Assembly (NCBI RefSeq): GCF_002939475.1
Contig: NZ_PKFQ01000001.1
Coordinates: forward strand, 4,957,001-5,021,000
Reading direction: 5' to 3'
Length of the DNA stretch: 64,000 nt
From: Streptomyces cinnamoneus
GTDB taxonomy: Bacteria > Actinomycetota > Actinomycetes > Streptomycetales > Streptomycetaceae
In this document: piece by piece, positions 1-8,344 of the stretch
Layout: each line of letters opens with the position of its first letter
How positions within the stretch are numbered: the stretch's first letter is position 1
Program-made: the position numbers and the translations under genes
The notes under the pieces: generated by a model
What the model was told of the DNA's origin: nothing
Seen by the model: the letters and a program-made list of their open reading frames with translations, nothing else
Databases searched by the model: none

Positions 1-1
1 C

Positions 2-1156
2 GACGCGGAGGCCGCCCGGCTCGGCGGGGACGAGTTCGCCGTGCTGCTGCCCGTCGCGGACTCCCTCACCAGCGCCCAGCGCGTGGCCCGCGCACTCGTC
101 GCCGACCTCGGCTCGCCGCTCGACCTCGACGGGCTCACCCTCGTCCTGGAGGCCAGCGCTGGCGTCGCCGTCTACCCCGACCACGCGCTCGACGCCGAGG
201 GCCTGCTGCGCCGCGCGGACGTGGCGATGTACCAGGCCAAGCGGGACCGCAGCGGCGTCGAGGTCTACGAGGCCCGCCGCGACGGCAACACCCCCGACCG
301 GCTCGGCCTGTTGGGCGATCTGCGCCGGGCGCTGGACGCCGGCGAGGTCGAGCTGCACTACCAGCCCAAGGTCGCCTTCGACGGCCACGTCGAGGGCCTG
401 GAGGCCCTGGTCCGCTGGGTCCACCCGGAGCGGGGCCGGGTCTCGCCGGACGAGTTCATCGCCATCGCCGAGTCCTCCGGCCTGATGCCCCGGCTGACCG
501 AGTACGTCCTGGAGACCGCCCTGTGCCAGGTGGCCAAGTGGCGCGCCATGGGCCTGGAGGTGCCGGTGGCGGTCAACGTCTCGCCCCGCGACGTCCACAC
601 CCCCGGCTTCGCCGGCTCGGTCGCCGCGCGGCTCGCCCGGCACGGCGTCCCCGCCGGGGCGCTCCAGCTGGAGATAACCGAGCACGTCCTGCTGGAGGAC
701 CCCCAGCGGGCGGCCGACACCCTCGCCGGCCTCACCGGCCACGGCGTGAAGATGTCCCTCGACGACTTCGGCACCGGCTACTCCTCCCTGGTCCACCTGC
801 GCCGCCTCCCGGTCAGCGAACTCAAGATCGACCGCTCCTTCGTCGCCCGGCTGGCCATCGACAACGAGGACGCGGAGATCGTCCGCTGCACGCTCGACCT
901 CGCCCATTCCCTGGGCCTGGTCGTCGTCGCGGAGGGCGTCGAGGACGACGAGACCTGGGAGCGCCTGCGCGACCTGGGCTGCGACGCGGTCCAGGGCTGG
1001 CTCGTCGCCGCGGCGATGCCGCCCGACGAGACCACGGCCTGGCTGCGCCTGCGCGAGTCCGGCTGGCACCGGGAGGGCCCGCCCGTCCCGGTGGCCCCGG
1101 CCCCCGCGGCGGCCCCCGCCCCGGCGACGGAGGAAGCGGACCAGCCGGTGACGTAG
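2..1156 (+). CDS. rmdB: GGDEF-EAL c-di-GMP protein, C-terminal part (RmdB-like)
   Basis: This is the 3' part of a gene whose start lies before the window; 384 residues are visible. It begins inside a GGDEF domain, with the intact motif GGDEF at visible residues 8-12. An EAL phosphodiesterase domain follows, with EAL at residues 134-136 (context EALVRW), DDFGTGYSS near residue 254, then KIDRSFV and AEGVED. All these are expected of a catalytically competent c-di-GMP phosphodiesterase. The C-terminus is a short Pro/Ala tail. It should bind and turn over cyclic di-GMP, the signal that controls Streptomyces development through BldD. The name RmdB rests on position next to gatCAB, as I recall for S. 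coelicolor SCO5495. The N-terminal sensor or membrane part cannot be seen. Confidence 0.88.
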   Translation, partial: DAEAARLGGDEFAVLLPVADSLTSAQRVARALVADLGSPLDLDGLTLVLEASAGVAVYPDHALDAEGLLRRADVAMYQAKRDRSGVEVYEARRDGNTPDRLGLLGDLRRALDAGEVELHYQPKVAFDGHVEGLEALVRWVHPERGRVSPDEFIAIAESSGLMPRLTEYVLETALCQVAKWRAMGLEVPVAVNVSPRDVHTPGFAGSVAARLARHGVPAGALQLEITEHVLLEDPQRAADTLAGLTGHGVKMSLDDFGTGYSSLVHLRRLPVSELKIDRSFVARLAIDNEDAEIVRCTLDLAHSLGLVVVAEGVEDDETWERLRDLGCDAVQGWLVAAAMPPDETTAWLRLRESGWHREGPPVPVAPAPAAAPAPATEEADQPVT

Positions 1157-1214
1157 CCGGGGTGCCCGGCCCGGGCCGTGTCCCGCTCCGGGGCCCGGCG
1201 GGGCGGCGCCGGCC

Positions 1215-1253
1215 GGGCCGCCGCGCCCCCGGAAAGGGCCCGCGCGGCGGCCC
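1215..1253 (+). terminator. GC-rich hairpin after the GGDEF-EAL gene
   Basis: A perfect 12-bp inverted repeat (arms 1215-1226 and 1242-1253) lies 59 bp after the stop of the GGDEF-EAL gene and before gatC. There is no T run, which is common for Streptomyces terminators. Confidence 0.5.
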
Positions 1254-1290
1254 TGCGGAAACCGTTGCGCGGGCACACGGCCCTGAGCCA

Positions 1291-1296
1291 TAGGAT
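1291..1296 (+). promoter_or_regulatory. candidate -10 element (TAGGAT) for gatC
   Basis: TAGGAT is a close match to the vegetative sigma factor -10 consensus of Streptomyces. It lies 38 bp before the gatC ATG. No -35 at ideal spacing is obvious: TTGCGC is 20 bp upstream. Confidence 0.4.
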
Positions 1297-1334
1297 TGGG
1301 GCGAACCTATACACCCACCCTTGAGGATCGCTGC

Positions 1335-1631
1335 ATGCCTGGCATCACGCGCGAGGAGGTCGCTCACCTCGCCCGGCTGTCACGTCTGGAGCTGAAGGCG
1401 GAAGAGCTCGACCACTTCGCCGAACAGCTCGACGTGATCATCGGCGCGGTCGCCCGCGTTTCCGATGTGGCCGACGAGGACGTACCGCCGACCTCCCACC
1501 CGCTGCCCCTGACCAACGTCATGCGGGCGGACGAGATCCGCCCGTCGCTGACCCCCCAGCAGGCGCTCTCCGGCGCCCCCGCACAGGAGCAGCAGCGTTT
1601 CAAGGTGCCGCAGATCCTGGGGGAGGACTGA
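1335..1631 (+). CDS. gatC: Asp/Glu-tRNA(Asn/Gln) amidotransferase subunit C
   Basis: GatC is the small subunit that stabilises the GatA-GatB complex, which converts mischarged Glu-tRNA(Gln) (and Asp-tRNA(Asn) where needed) to the correct aminoacyl-tRNA. The 98-residue protein has the usual GatC opening (MPGITREEVAHLARLSRLEL), the following EEL/FAEQLD helix, and the C-terminal RxDE...FKVPQIL segment. The ATG at 1335 is chosen because GAGG lies about 10 bp upstream; the frame is open back to 1296. gatA follows after 5 bp, with its ribosome-binding site (GGGAGGA) overlapping the end of gatC, so the two are co-transcribed and probably coupled. Confidence 0.96.
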   Translation: MPGITREEVAHLARLSRLELKAEELDHFAEQLDVIIGAVARVSDVADEDVPPTSHPLPLTNVMRADEIRPSLTPQQALSGAPAQEQQRFKVPQILGED

Positions 1632-1636
1632 TCCCG

Positions 1637-3130
1637 ATGACTGAGATCATCAAGCTCACCGCCGCCGAGATCGCCGAGAAGGTCGCCTCCGGCGAGCTCA
1701 CGGCCGTCGAGGTCACCGAGGCCCACCTGGCCCGCATCGAGGCCGTCGACGAGAAGGTGCACGCCTTCCTGCACGTCGACCGCGAGGGCGCGCTCGCGCA
1801 GGCCCGCGAGGTCGACGCCAAGCGGGAGCGCGGCGAGAAGCTCGGCCCGCTGGCCGGCGTCCCGCTCGCGCTGAAGGACATCTTCACCACCAAGGGGATC
1901 CCGACCACCGTCGGCTCCAAGATCCTCGAGGGCTGGATCCCGCCGTACGACGCGACGCTCACCAAGCGCCTGAAGGACGCGGACGTCGTCATCCTCGGCA
2001 AGACCAACATGGACGAGTTCGCCATGGGGTCCTCCACCGAGAACAGCGCCTTCGGCCCGACCGGCAACCCCTGGGACCTCACCAAGATCCCCGGCGGCTC
2101 CGGCGGCGGCTCCTCGGCCGCCCTCGCCTCCTACGAGGCCCCGCTGGCCATCGGCACGGACACCGGCGGCTCCATCCGCCAGCCCGCCGCCGTCACCGGC
2201 ACCGTCGGCGTCAAGCCGACCTACGGCGCGGTCTCCCGCTACGGCATGGTCGCCTTCTCGTCCTCCCTCGACCAGGGCGGTCCCTGCGCCCGCACGGTCC
2301 TGGACGCCGCCCTGCTGCACGAGGTCATCGCCGGTCACGACCCGCTCGACTCGACCTCCATCGACGCCCCGGTCCCGCCGGTCGTCGAGGCGGCGCGCAA
2401 CGGCGACGTCAAGGGCATGCGCGTCGGCGTCGTCAAGCAGTTCCGGGGCGAGGGCTACCAGCCCGGCGTGCTCCAGCGCTTCGACGAGTCCGTGGAGCTC
2501 CTCAAGGAGCTCGGCGCCGAGGTCGTCGAGGTGGACTGCCCGTCCTTCGACCTGGCGCTCGCCGCGTACTACCTGATCGCGCCGTCCGAGTGCTCCTCCA
2601 ACCTGGCCCGCTTCGACGCCATGCGCTACGGCCTGCGGGTCGGCGACGACGGCACGCGGTCGGCCGAGGACGTCACCGCCCTCACCCGTGAGGCCGGCTT
2701 CGGCCCCGAGGTCAAGCGCCGCGTCATGCTGGGCACCTACGCCCTCAGCTCCGGCTACTACGACGCGTACTACGGCTCGGCGCAGAAGGTCCGCACCCTG
2801 ATCACCCGGGACTTCGAGAAGGCGTTCGAGCAGGTCGACGTGCTGGTCTCGCCGACCACCCCGACCACCGCCTTCGCGATCGGCGAGCGCGCCGACGACC
2901 CGATGGCGATGTACCTCGCCGACCTGTGCACCATCCCGACCAACCTGGCGGGCAACGCGGCCATGTCGCTGCCGTGCGGCCTCGCCCCGGAGGACGGGCT
3001 GCCGGTGGGGCTGCAGATCATCGCCCCCGCCATGGCCGATGACCGGCTCTACCGGGTCGGTGCCGCGGTCGAGGCCGCGTTCACCGCCCGGTGGGGACAC
3101 CCGCTGCTGGAGGAGGCACCGTCGCTGTGA
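1637..3130 (+). CDS. gatA: Asp/Glu-tRNA(Asn/Gln) amidotransferase subunit A
   Basis: GatA is the glutaminase subunit of GatCAB; it releases ammonia from glutamine and feeds it to GatB. The 497-residue protein is a standard amidase-signature enzyme: the catalytic Lys lies in LALKDIF near residue 79, the Gly/Ser-rich signature (PGGSGGGSSAA) near residues 154-164, and the nucleophilic Ser in GTDTGGSIRQPAA just after it, all intact. The length is typical. A GGGAGGA site sits about 11 bp before the ATG. The last codon and stop overlap the GTG start of the next small gene (GTGA), so translation of that gene is probably coupled to gatA. Confidence 0.97.
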   Translation: MTEIIKLTAAEIAEKVASGELTAVEVTEAHLARIEAVDEKVHAFLHVDREGALAQAREVDAKRERGEKLGPLAGVPLALKDIFTTKGIPTTVGSKILEGWIPPYDATLTKRLKDADVVILGKTNMDEFAMGSSTENSAFGPTGNPWDLTKIPGGSGGGSSAALASYEAPLAIGTDTGGSIRQPAAVTGTVGVKPTYGAVSRYGMVAFSSSLDQGGPCARTVLDAALLHEVIAGHDPLDSTSIDAPVPPVVEAARNGDVKGMRVGVVKQFRGEGYQPGVLQRFDESVELLKELGAEVVEVDCPSFDLALAAYYLIAPSECSSNLARFDAMRYGLRVGDDGTRSAEDVTALTREAGFGPEVKRRVMLGTYALSSGYYDAYYGSAQKVRTLITRDFEKAFEQVDVLVSPTTPTTAFAIGERADDPMAMYLADLCTIPTNLAGNAAMSLPCGLAPEDGLPVGLQIIAPAMADDRLYRVGAAVEAAFTARWGHPLLEEAPSL

Positions 3131-3381
3131 GCAACGACAAGCAGAGTGCGCTGAAGAAGGCCAAGGGCTTCAAGAAGTCCAAGGCCGGTACGTACCTGTC
3201 CATCGGCACGACGCTGTTCGGCGCGATCAGCGTCGTCAAGCAGGCCAAGAAGGCGCGCGGCGAGCAGGACACGCTCCAGCTCGTCGACGCCGTCGTCTCC
3301 GCCGCCGCCATCGCCACCGGCGTCGCCCTGCTCGTCCGCGAGCTGCGCCGCATGAACAGCGACGACGTCCTCGCGGGCTGA
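3127..3381 (+). CDS. small hypothetical protein between gatA and gatB
   Basis: This 84-residue protein of unknown function starts at a GTG that overlaps the gatA stop (GTGA) and has GGAGGAGG about 10 bp upstream. The N-terminal half is basic (several Lys in KKAKGFKKSKAG). Two weakly hydrophobic stretches follow, near residues 21-37 and 51-68, the second (VVSAAAIATGVALLV) long enough to be a short membrane helix. The C-terminus is charged. I recognise no family motif. Its place inside the gatCAB operon suggests co-expression with the amidotransferase, but nothing in the sequence shows a role in tRNA amidation. Confidence 0.85.
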   Translation: MSNDKQSALKKAKGFKKSKAGTYLSIGTTLFGAISVVKQAKKARGEQDTLQLVDAVVSAAAIATGVALLVRELRRMNSDDVLAG

Positions 3382-3407
3382 GCCGGGACTTGAGAGGTTA
3401 GTTTTCC

Positions 3408-4916
3408 GTGACCGTCACTGAACTGGTGTCGTACGAGGAGGCGCTTGCCACCTTCGAGCCCGTCATGGGCCTCGAGGTGCACGTCGAGCTCGGCACCAAG
3501 ACCAAGATGTTCTGCGGGTGCGCCACCGAGCTGGGCGCCGAGCCCAACTCGCAGACGTGCCCCACCTGCCTCGGCCTGCCCGGCTCCCTGCCGGTCGTCA
3601 ACGGCACCGCCGTCGAGTCGGCCGTGAAGATCGGCCTGGCGCTGCACTGCGAGATCGCCGAGTGGTGCCGCTTCGCCCGGAAGAACTACTTCTATCCGGA
3701 CATGCCGAAGAACTTCCAGACCTCGCAGTACGACGAGCCGATCGCCTTCAACGGCTACCTGGACGTCCAGCTGGAGGACGGCGAGGTCTTCCGCGTGGAG
3801 ATCGAGCGCGCCCACATGGAGGAGGACACCGGCAAGTCCACGCACGTGGGCGGCGCCACCGGCCGCATCCACGGCGCCCGGCACTCCCTGCTGGACTACA
3901 ACCGCGCCGGCATCCCCCTCATCGAGATCGTCACCAAGCCGATCACCGGTGCGGGCGAGCGCGCCCCCGAGGTCGCCAAGGCGTACGTCGCCGAGCTGCG
4001 CGAGCTCATCAAGGCGCTCGGCGTCTCCGAGGCCCGCATGGAGATGGGCCAGATGCGCTGCGACGTCAACCTCTCGCTGATGCCCAAGGGCAGCGAGAAG
4101 TTCGGCACGCGCTCCGAGACGAAGAACGTCAACTCGCTGCGTTCGGTCGAGCGGGCGGCGCGCTTCGAGATCCAGCGCCACGCGGCCGTGCTGTCCTCCG
4201 GCGGCACGATCGTCCAGGAGACCCGTCACTTCCACGAGGAGGACGGCTCCACGACCTCGGGCCGGATCAAGGAGGAGGCGGAGGACTACCGCTACTTCCC
4301 CGAGCCGGACCTGGTGCCGGTGGCCCCCTCCCGCGAGTGGGTCGAGGAGCTGCGGGGCACCCTGCCCGAGCTGCCGCGCGTGCGCCGCAACCGGCTGCGC
4401 GAGCAGTGGGGCGTCTCCGAGCACGACATGCAGTCGATCCTCAACGCGGGCGCGGTCGACCTGATCGTCGCCACGATCGAGGCCGGCGCCGACGCCGCCT
4501 CCGCCCGCAAGTGGTGGATGGGCGAGCTGGCGCGCCGGGCCAACGAGGCCGGCAGCGACCTCGCCGCCCTGGAGATCACCCCGGAGCAGGTCGCCCGGGT
4601 GTGCGCGCTCGTCGCCGAGGGCTCCCTCAACGACAAGCTGGCCCGCCAGGTCATCGAGGGCGTGCTCGCGGGTGAGGGCGGCCCGGACCAGGTCGTCGAG
4701 GCGCGCGGCCTGAAGGTCGTCTCGGACGAGGGCGCGCTGGGCACGGCCGTGGACGAGGCCATCGCGGCCAACGCCGCCATCGCCGACAAGATCCGCTCCG
4801 GCAAGGTCGCGGCGGCGGGTGCGCTCGTCGGCGCGGTCATGAAGGCCACGCGCGGCCAGGCCGACGCGGCCCGCGTGCGTGAGCTGATCCTGGAGAAGCT
4901 CGGCGTCGAGGGCTGA
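3408..4916 (+). CDS. gatB: Asp/Glu-tRNA(Asn/Gln) amidotransferase subunit B
   Basis: GatB is the kinase/transamidase subunit that activates the mischarged glutamyl or aspartyl group with ATP and accepts ammonia from GatA. The 502-residue protein starts with the diagnostic GLEVHVEL segment near residue 21, then a CGC...CPTCLG zinc-binding cysteine set (residues about 36-59), the HMEEDTGKS motif, and the helical YqeY-like tail domain (residues about 345-500) that grips the tRNA. The GTG at 3408 is preceded by GAGAGG at a suitable distance. It completes a gatC-gatA-orf-gatB operon; a hairpin follows at 4938-4965. Confidence 0.97.
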   Translation: MTVTELVSYEEALATFEPVMGLEVHVELGTKTKMFCGCATELGAEPNSQTCPTCLGLPGSLPVVNGTAVESAVKIGLALHCEIAEWCRFARKNYFYPDMPKNFQTSQYDEPIAFNGYLDVQLEDGEVFRVEIERAHMEEDTGKSTHVGGATGRIHGARHSLLDYNRAGIPLIEIVTKPITGAGERAPEVAKAYVAELRELIKALGVSEARMEMGQMRCDVNLSLMPKGSEKFGTRSETKNVNSLRSVERAARFEIQRHAAVLSSGGTIVQETRHFHEEDGSTTSGRIKEEAEDYRYFPEPDLVPVAPSREWVEELRGTLPELPRVRRNRLREQWGVSEHDMQSILNAGAVDLIVATIEAGADAASARKWWMGELARRANEAGSDLAALEITPEQVARVCALVAEGSLNDKLARQVIEGVLAGEGGPDQVVEARGLKVVSDEGALGTAVDEAIAANAAIADKIRSGKVAAAGALVGAVMKATRGQADAARVRELILEKLGVEG

Positions 4917-4937
4917 TCCCCCGCCGTCCGGCAGTCG

Positions 4938-4965
4938 TGGCCGCCCCTGTTCGCGGGGGCGGTCA
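4938..4965 (+). terminator. terminator of the gatCAB operon
   Basis: A 12-bp stem with two G-T pairs and a TTCG loop, followed by TTGTC, 21 bp after the gatB stop. It closes the operon. Confidence 0.65.
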
Positions 4966-5137
4966 TTGTCGTACCACCGGCTGTCGTATGACCGGCCCGG
5001 GCCGGTCAGCCGCGCGCGGTTCCGGTTAGCCCGAGTCGGCCTGAATTCCCCCGTACGCCCCCCACGCCCCGAAACGGTCCGGCATGATCCCGGCAGCGGG
5101 CCCGGTCCACGCGCCCGCAGTCGAGCTGGGGGTAGCA

Positions 5138-5734
5138 ATGCGACGGTTGGGTACGAAGGTGGCCGCGCTCCTGCTGGCGGGCGCGGGGCTGACGCTGGCG
5201 GTGCCGGGGACGCTGGGGACGGCCTCGGCGGCCGGCTCCCCCACCGCGGCCGCGGCGGGCTGCACGGCGGGCTGGGGAAGCCTGCCCAAGGTCAGCACCG
5301 AGACCGACTACAAGCCGCTCAGGGACATCAGAACGGGCCGGCACGCCTGCTACGACCGCATGGTCCTCGACGTCCTCGGCCCGGACGCCCACGGCCCCAT
5401 CGGCTACCGCGTCGGCTACGTCGAGGCGATGCACCAGGACGGCTCAGGCGACGTCGTCCCCGTCGGCGGCGGCGCGATCCTCGACGTGCGGGTGGCCGCG
5501 CCCGCCTACGACCCCCGCACCGGCCAGGCCACCTACGACGGCCGGGCCCGGCAGCCGCTGCCGGACGTCGACCTCTCCGGCTACCGCACCTTCCAGGACA
5601 CCCGCTTCGGCGGCAGCTTCGAGGGCGTCAGCCAGGTCGCTCTCGGCGTCCGCGGCCGGCTGCCGTTCCGGGTGTTCCAGTGGGGCAACCACCTCGTGGT
5701 GGACGTCGCCCACAGCTGGCGGGGCTTCCGCTGA
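5138..5734 (+). CDS. secreted AMIN-like domain protein
   Basis: This 198-residue protein has a Sec signal peptide: basic start MRRLGTK, hydrophobic core ALLLAGAGLTLAV, and a likely cleavage after ASA near residue 30. The mature part holds two Cys (in AGCTAGW and HACYD) that could pair outside the cell. The body resembles the Streptomyces AMIN-like family of extracellular beta-rich proteins (DYKPLRDIRTGRHACYDRMV near the start, FQWGNHLVVDVAH near the end). No catalytic motif is visible. The ATG at 5138 is preferred over an upstream in-frame ATG at 5084 because it gives a clean signal peptide and has GGGGG about 7 bp before it. It probably acts at the cell wall; the role is unknown. Confidence 0.82.
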   Translation: MRRLGTKVAALLLAGAGLTLAVPGTLGTASAAGSPTAAAAGCTAGWGSLPKVSTETDYKPLRDIRTGRHACYDRMVLDVLGPDAHGPIGYRVGYVEAMHQDGSGDVVPVGGGAILDVRVAAPAYDPRTGQATYDGRARQPLPDVDLSGYRTFQDTRFGGSFEGVSQVALGVRGRLPFRVFQWGNHLVVDVAHSWRGFR

Positions 5735-5781
5735 GCGACGGTCCGGCACCGACCGTGAGACCGGCTGAGGCGCCTCTTCCC

Positions 5782-5813
5782 GTCCCCTTTGTGGCGTAAC
5801 CCACAAAGGGGAC
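5782..5813 (+). terminator. perfect 13-bp inverted repeat between two genes
   Basis: GTCCCCTTTGTGG and its exact complement CCACAAAGGGGAC are separated by a 6-nt loop, 47 bp after the stop of the secreted-protein gene. It most likely acts as a terminator, but its A/T content is high for this genome and it sits 130 bp before the MMPL gene, so an operator role is possible. Confidence 0.6.
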
Positions 5814-5942
5814 AAAGGATCTTTTCCGGCTGCCACAGTAGGTCGGCAGGGGCCCGGCACGGGCCCTCTTCTGCCCAGTTGCTCAGCGGTCGAACCACGG
5901 GTCCTCCCGGCGAGAACGACGCGATACCCGGGATTGCGGCCC

Positions 5943-8138
5943 ATGACCTCACTTGCCCGGTGGTGCCTGCGCCGCCGTTTCGCCGTCATCGTTCTCTGGC
6001 TCCTCGCGCTCGCGGGCACCGCAGCGGCCGCCACCTGCGCCGGCAAGACCTACACCGACGACTACGCCGTCCCCGGCACCGAATCCACCCGGGCCACCGC
6101 CCTGCTGGAGAAGGCGTTCCCCGGCGAGGGCGGCGACGACAAGATCGTCTGGCACACCGACCGGGGCACCGTGCGCGCCGCGGTCGTCGAGCAGCGCATG
6201 ACCGCCACCCTGCGCGAGATCGCCCACCTGCCCGGCGTCGACTCCGTGACCAGCCCCTACGGCAGCGAGGGCGCCCACCAGATCAGCCGGGACCGGCACA
6301 CCGCCTACGCCTCCGTGGCCTTCGCGAGCGCGACCGGCGACCCCGACAAGGCCCAGGTGAAGCGGGTCGTCGACACCGCCCGCGCGGCCTCGGACGACAA
6401 CCTCGCGGTCGCCCTCGGCGGCACCGGCGTCGGCGCGGCCGAAGCCCCCGGCGGACACCTCAGCGAGATCATCGGTGTGGCCGTGGCCGCCGTGGTCCTC
6501 CTCGTCGTCTTCGGCTCCCTCGCCGCCAGCCTCCTGCCCATCGCCACCGCCCTCGTCGGCGTCGGCACGGCCTCGATGGGCACCGTCCTGCTCGGCCACG
6601 TCATGAACGTCGCCGAGTTCGCGCCCATGCTGGGCACGCTCATCGGCCTCGGCGTCGGCATCGACTACGCCCTGTTCATCGTCACCCGGCACCGCAAGGG
6701 CCTGCGCCAGGGGCTGCCCGTGGCGATCGCGGCGGAGCGGGCCGTGGCCACGACGGGCCGCGCCGTGGTCTTCGCCGGCGGCACCGTGTGCGTTGCCCTG
6801 CTCGGCATGCTCATCCTGCGGCTCGGCTTCCTCAACGGGGTCGCGATCGCCGCCTCGCTGACCGTCGTCCTCACCGTCGCCGCCTCCGTCACCCTGCTGC
6901 CCGCGCTGCTCGGCGTCATCGGCGACCGGGCCCTCAGCCGCCGCGAACGCCGCCGCCTCGCGCTCGGTCCCCGCCCCGAGGCCCCGGCCGGCCTCGCCGC
7001 GCGCTGGGCCGCGTTCGTCGAGCGCCACCCCAAGCTGCTGGGCGCGGCCGCCGCCACCGTCATGCTGACCCTGGCCCTGCCGACGCTCTCGCTCCACCTC
7101 GGCACGTCCGACCAGGGCAACAGCCCGGCCTCCAGCACCACCCGCCAGGCCTACGACATGCTCGCCGAGGGCTTCGGCCCCGGCGTCAACGGGCCGCTCA
7201 CGCTCGTGGCCCCGCTCGACGGAGCCGCCGACCGGCTCGCCTTCAACCGGCTGCCCGACACGCTCCGGCACATCCCGGGCGTCGCCGCCGTCACCCCCTC
7301 CGCGCTGAACGCGAGCGGCGACGCCGGCGTCATCACCGTCGTCCCCATGACCTCCCCGCAGTCGGCCGCCACCAGCGAGCTCGTCGAACGGCTCCGCACC
7401 AGCGTGCTGCCCAGGGCCACCGGCGGCACCGGCCCGACCGTCCACGTCGGCGGCATGACCGCGGGCTACGACGACTTCGCCGGCGTCATCCTCGGCAAGC
7501 TGCCGCTGTTCGTCGGAACGGTCGTCGGACTCGGGTGCGTCCTGCTGCTCCTGGCCTTCCGGAGCATCGGCATACCGCTGAAGGCGGCGGCGATGAACCT
7601 CGCGGCCGTCGCCTCCTCCTTCGGCCTGATCGTCGCGGTCTTCCAGTGGGGCTGGGGCAGCGAGACGCTCGGCCTGGGCGCGGCCGGACCCGTCGAGCCG
7701 TTCCTGCCCGTGGTGATGGTCGCGGTGCTCTTCGGCCTGTCGATGGACTACCAGGTCTTCCTGGTCAGCAGGATGTACGAGGAGTGGCTGGCCACGCGCG
7801 ACAACCGGCGGGCCGTCCGGGTCGGCCTGGCCGAGACCAGCCGTGTGATCAACTCCGCTGCGATCATCATGATTTCGGTGTTCCTCGCGTTCGTGCTCAG
7901 CGGCGACCGCGTGATCGCGATGTTCGGCATCGGGCTGGCCGCGGCGGTGGCGCTCGACGCCTTCGTCCTGCGCACGCTGCTGGTGCCGGCGCTCATGCAC
8001 ATGCTGGGCGGCGCGAACTGGTGGCTGCCGGGCTGGCTGGAGCGGTGGCTGCCGCGGATCAGCATCGAGCCGGCGGAGCACGCGCCGCTGCCGCCGCCCG
8101 TCGCGGCGCCGGTCCCGCCGGTGCCCGCCCGGGTGTGA
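5943..8138 (+). CDS. MMPL family RND transporter
   Basis: This 731-residue membrane protein has two repeats of the RND/MMPL fold. There is one membrane helix near residues 12-32 (FAVIVLWLLALAGTAAA), a large outer domain, then five helices (about 180-330) holding the GIGVGIDYALF-like motif (GLGVGIDYALFIVTRH). A second outer domain and a second helix bundle (about 520-700) follow, with the matching GLSMDYQVFLVSRMYEE motif. The acidic residue in GxDYA/SMDYQ is the expected proton-relay site. Such pumps export lipids or antibiotics with proton motive force; the substrate here cannot be told. The ATG at 5943 is chosen; an in-frame TTG at 5934 is an alternative, and neither has a clear ribosome-binding site. 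Confidence 0.9.
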   Translation: MTSLARWCLRRRFAVIVLWLLALAGTAAAATCAGKTYTDDYAVPGTESTRATALLEKAFPGEGGDDKIVWHTDRGTVRAAVVEQRMTATLREIAHLPGVDSVTSPYGSEGAHQISRDRHTAYASVAFASATGDPDKAQVKRVVDTARAASDDNLAVALGGTGVGAAEAPGGHLSEIIGVAVAAVVLLVVFGSLAASLLPIATALVGVGTASMGTVLLGHVMNVAEFAPMLGTLIGLGVGIDYALFIVTRHRKGLRQGLPVAIAAERAVATTGRAVVFAGGTVCVALLGMLILRLGFLNGVAIAASLTVVLTVAASVTLLPALLGVIGDRALSRRERRRLALGPRPEAPAGLAARWAAFVERHPKLLGAAAATVMLTLALPTLSLHLGTSDQGNSPASSTTRQAYDMLAEGFGPGVNGPLTLVAPLDGAADRLAFNRLPDTLRHIPGVAAVTPSALNASGDAGVITVVPMTSPQSAATSELVERLRTSVLPRATGGTGPTVHVGGMTAGYDDFAGVILGKLPLFVGTVVGLGCVLLLLAFRSIGIPLKAAAMNLAAVASSFGLIVAVFQWGWGSETLGLGAAGPVEPFLPVVMVAVLFGLSMDYQVFLVSRMYEEWLATRDNRRAVRVGLAETSRVINSAAIIMISVFLAFVLSGDRVIAMFGIGLAAAVALDAFVLRTLLVPALMHMLGGANWWLPGWLERWLPRISIEPAEHAPLPPPVAAPVPPVPARV

Positions 8139-8178
8139 GCCCCCGCCCCGTCCCTTCCCGGGGCCGGGCCCGGCGGCG

Positions 8179-8343
8179 TCAGCTCCGCCGCGGCCGGATC
8201 ACCACGTGTCCCGACTCCAGGTCGATGGGGCCCGCCCCGGGGTCGCCGTCCCCCACGTCGTCACGGACGAGTTCGAGCCGGTTGCGCTCCTCCTCCGTGT
8301 GCTCCCGCCCCGGTGCGAACAGTTCCTCGATCACGTTGAACAT
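8179..8343 (-). CDS. DUF6191-like small protein
   Basis: This 54-residue minus-strand gene is acidic in the middle and begins MFNVIEELFAPGREHTEEER. It continues with a segment rich in Asp and Gly (DDVGDGDPGAG) and ends in a PIDLESGHVVIRP-type tail. The pattern matches the short Streptomyces proteins I know as DUF6191, of unknown function. Its ATG lies one base after the TGA of the upstream sugar dehydrogenase gene, so translation is probably coupled to it. The gene is short, but the family-like sequence and tight coupling make it credible. Confidence 0.72.
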   Translation of the reverse strand: MFNVIEELFAPGREHTEEERNRLELVRDDVGDGDPGAGPIDLESGHVVIRPRRS

Positions 8344-8344
8344 C

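Noticed and set aside
1364..3100. 578-codon open frame on the minus strand opposite gatC/gatA
   Set aside because: It is the high-GC shadow of gatA, has no start signal, and its product is low-complexity Gly/Val/Arg/Asp with no family match. gatA is certain.
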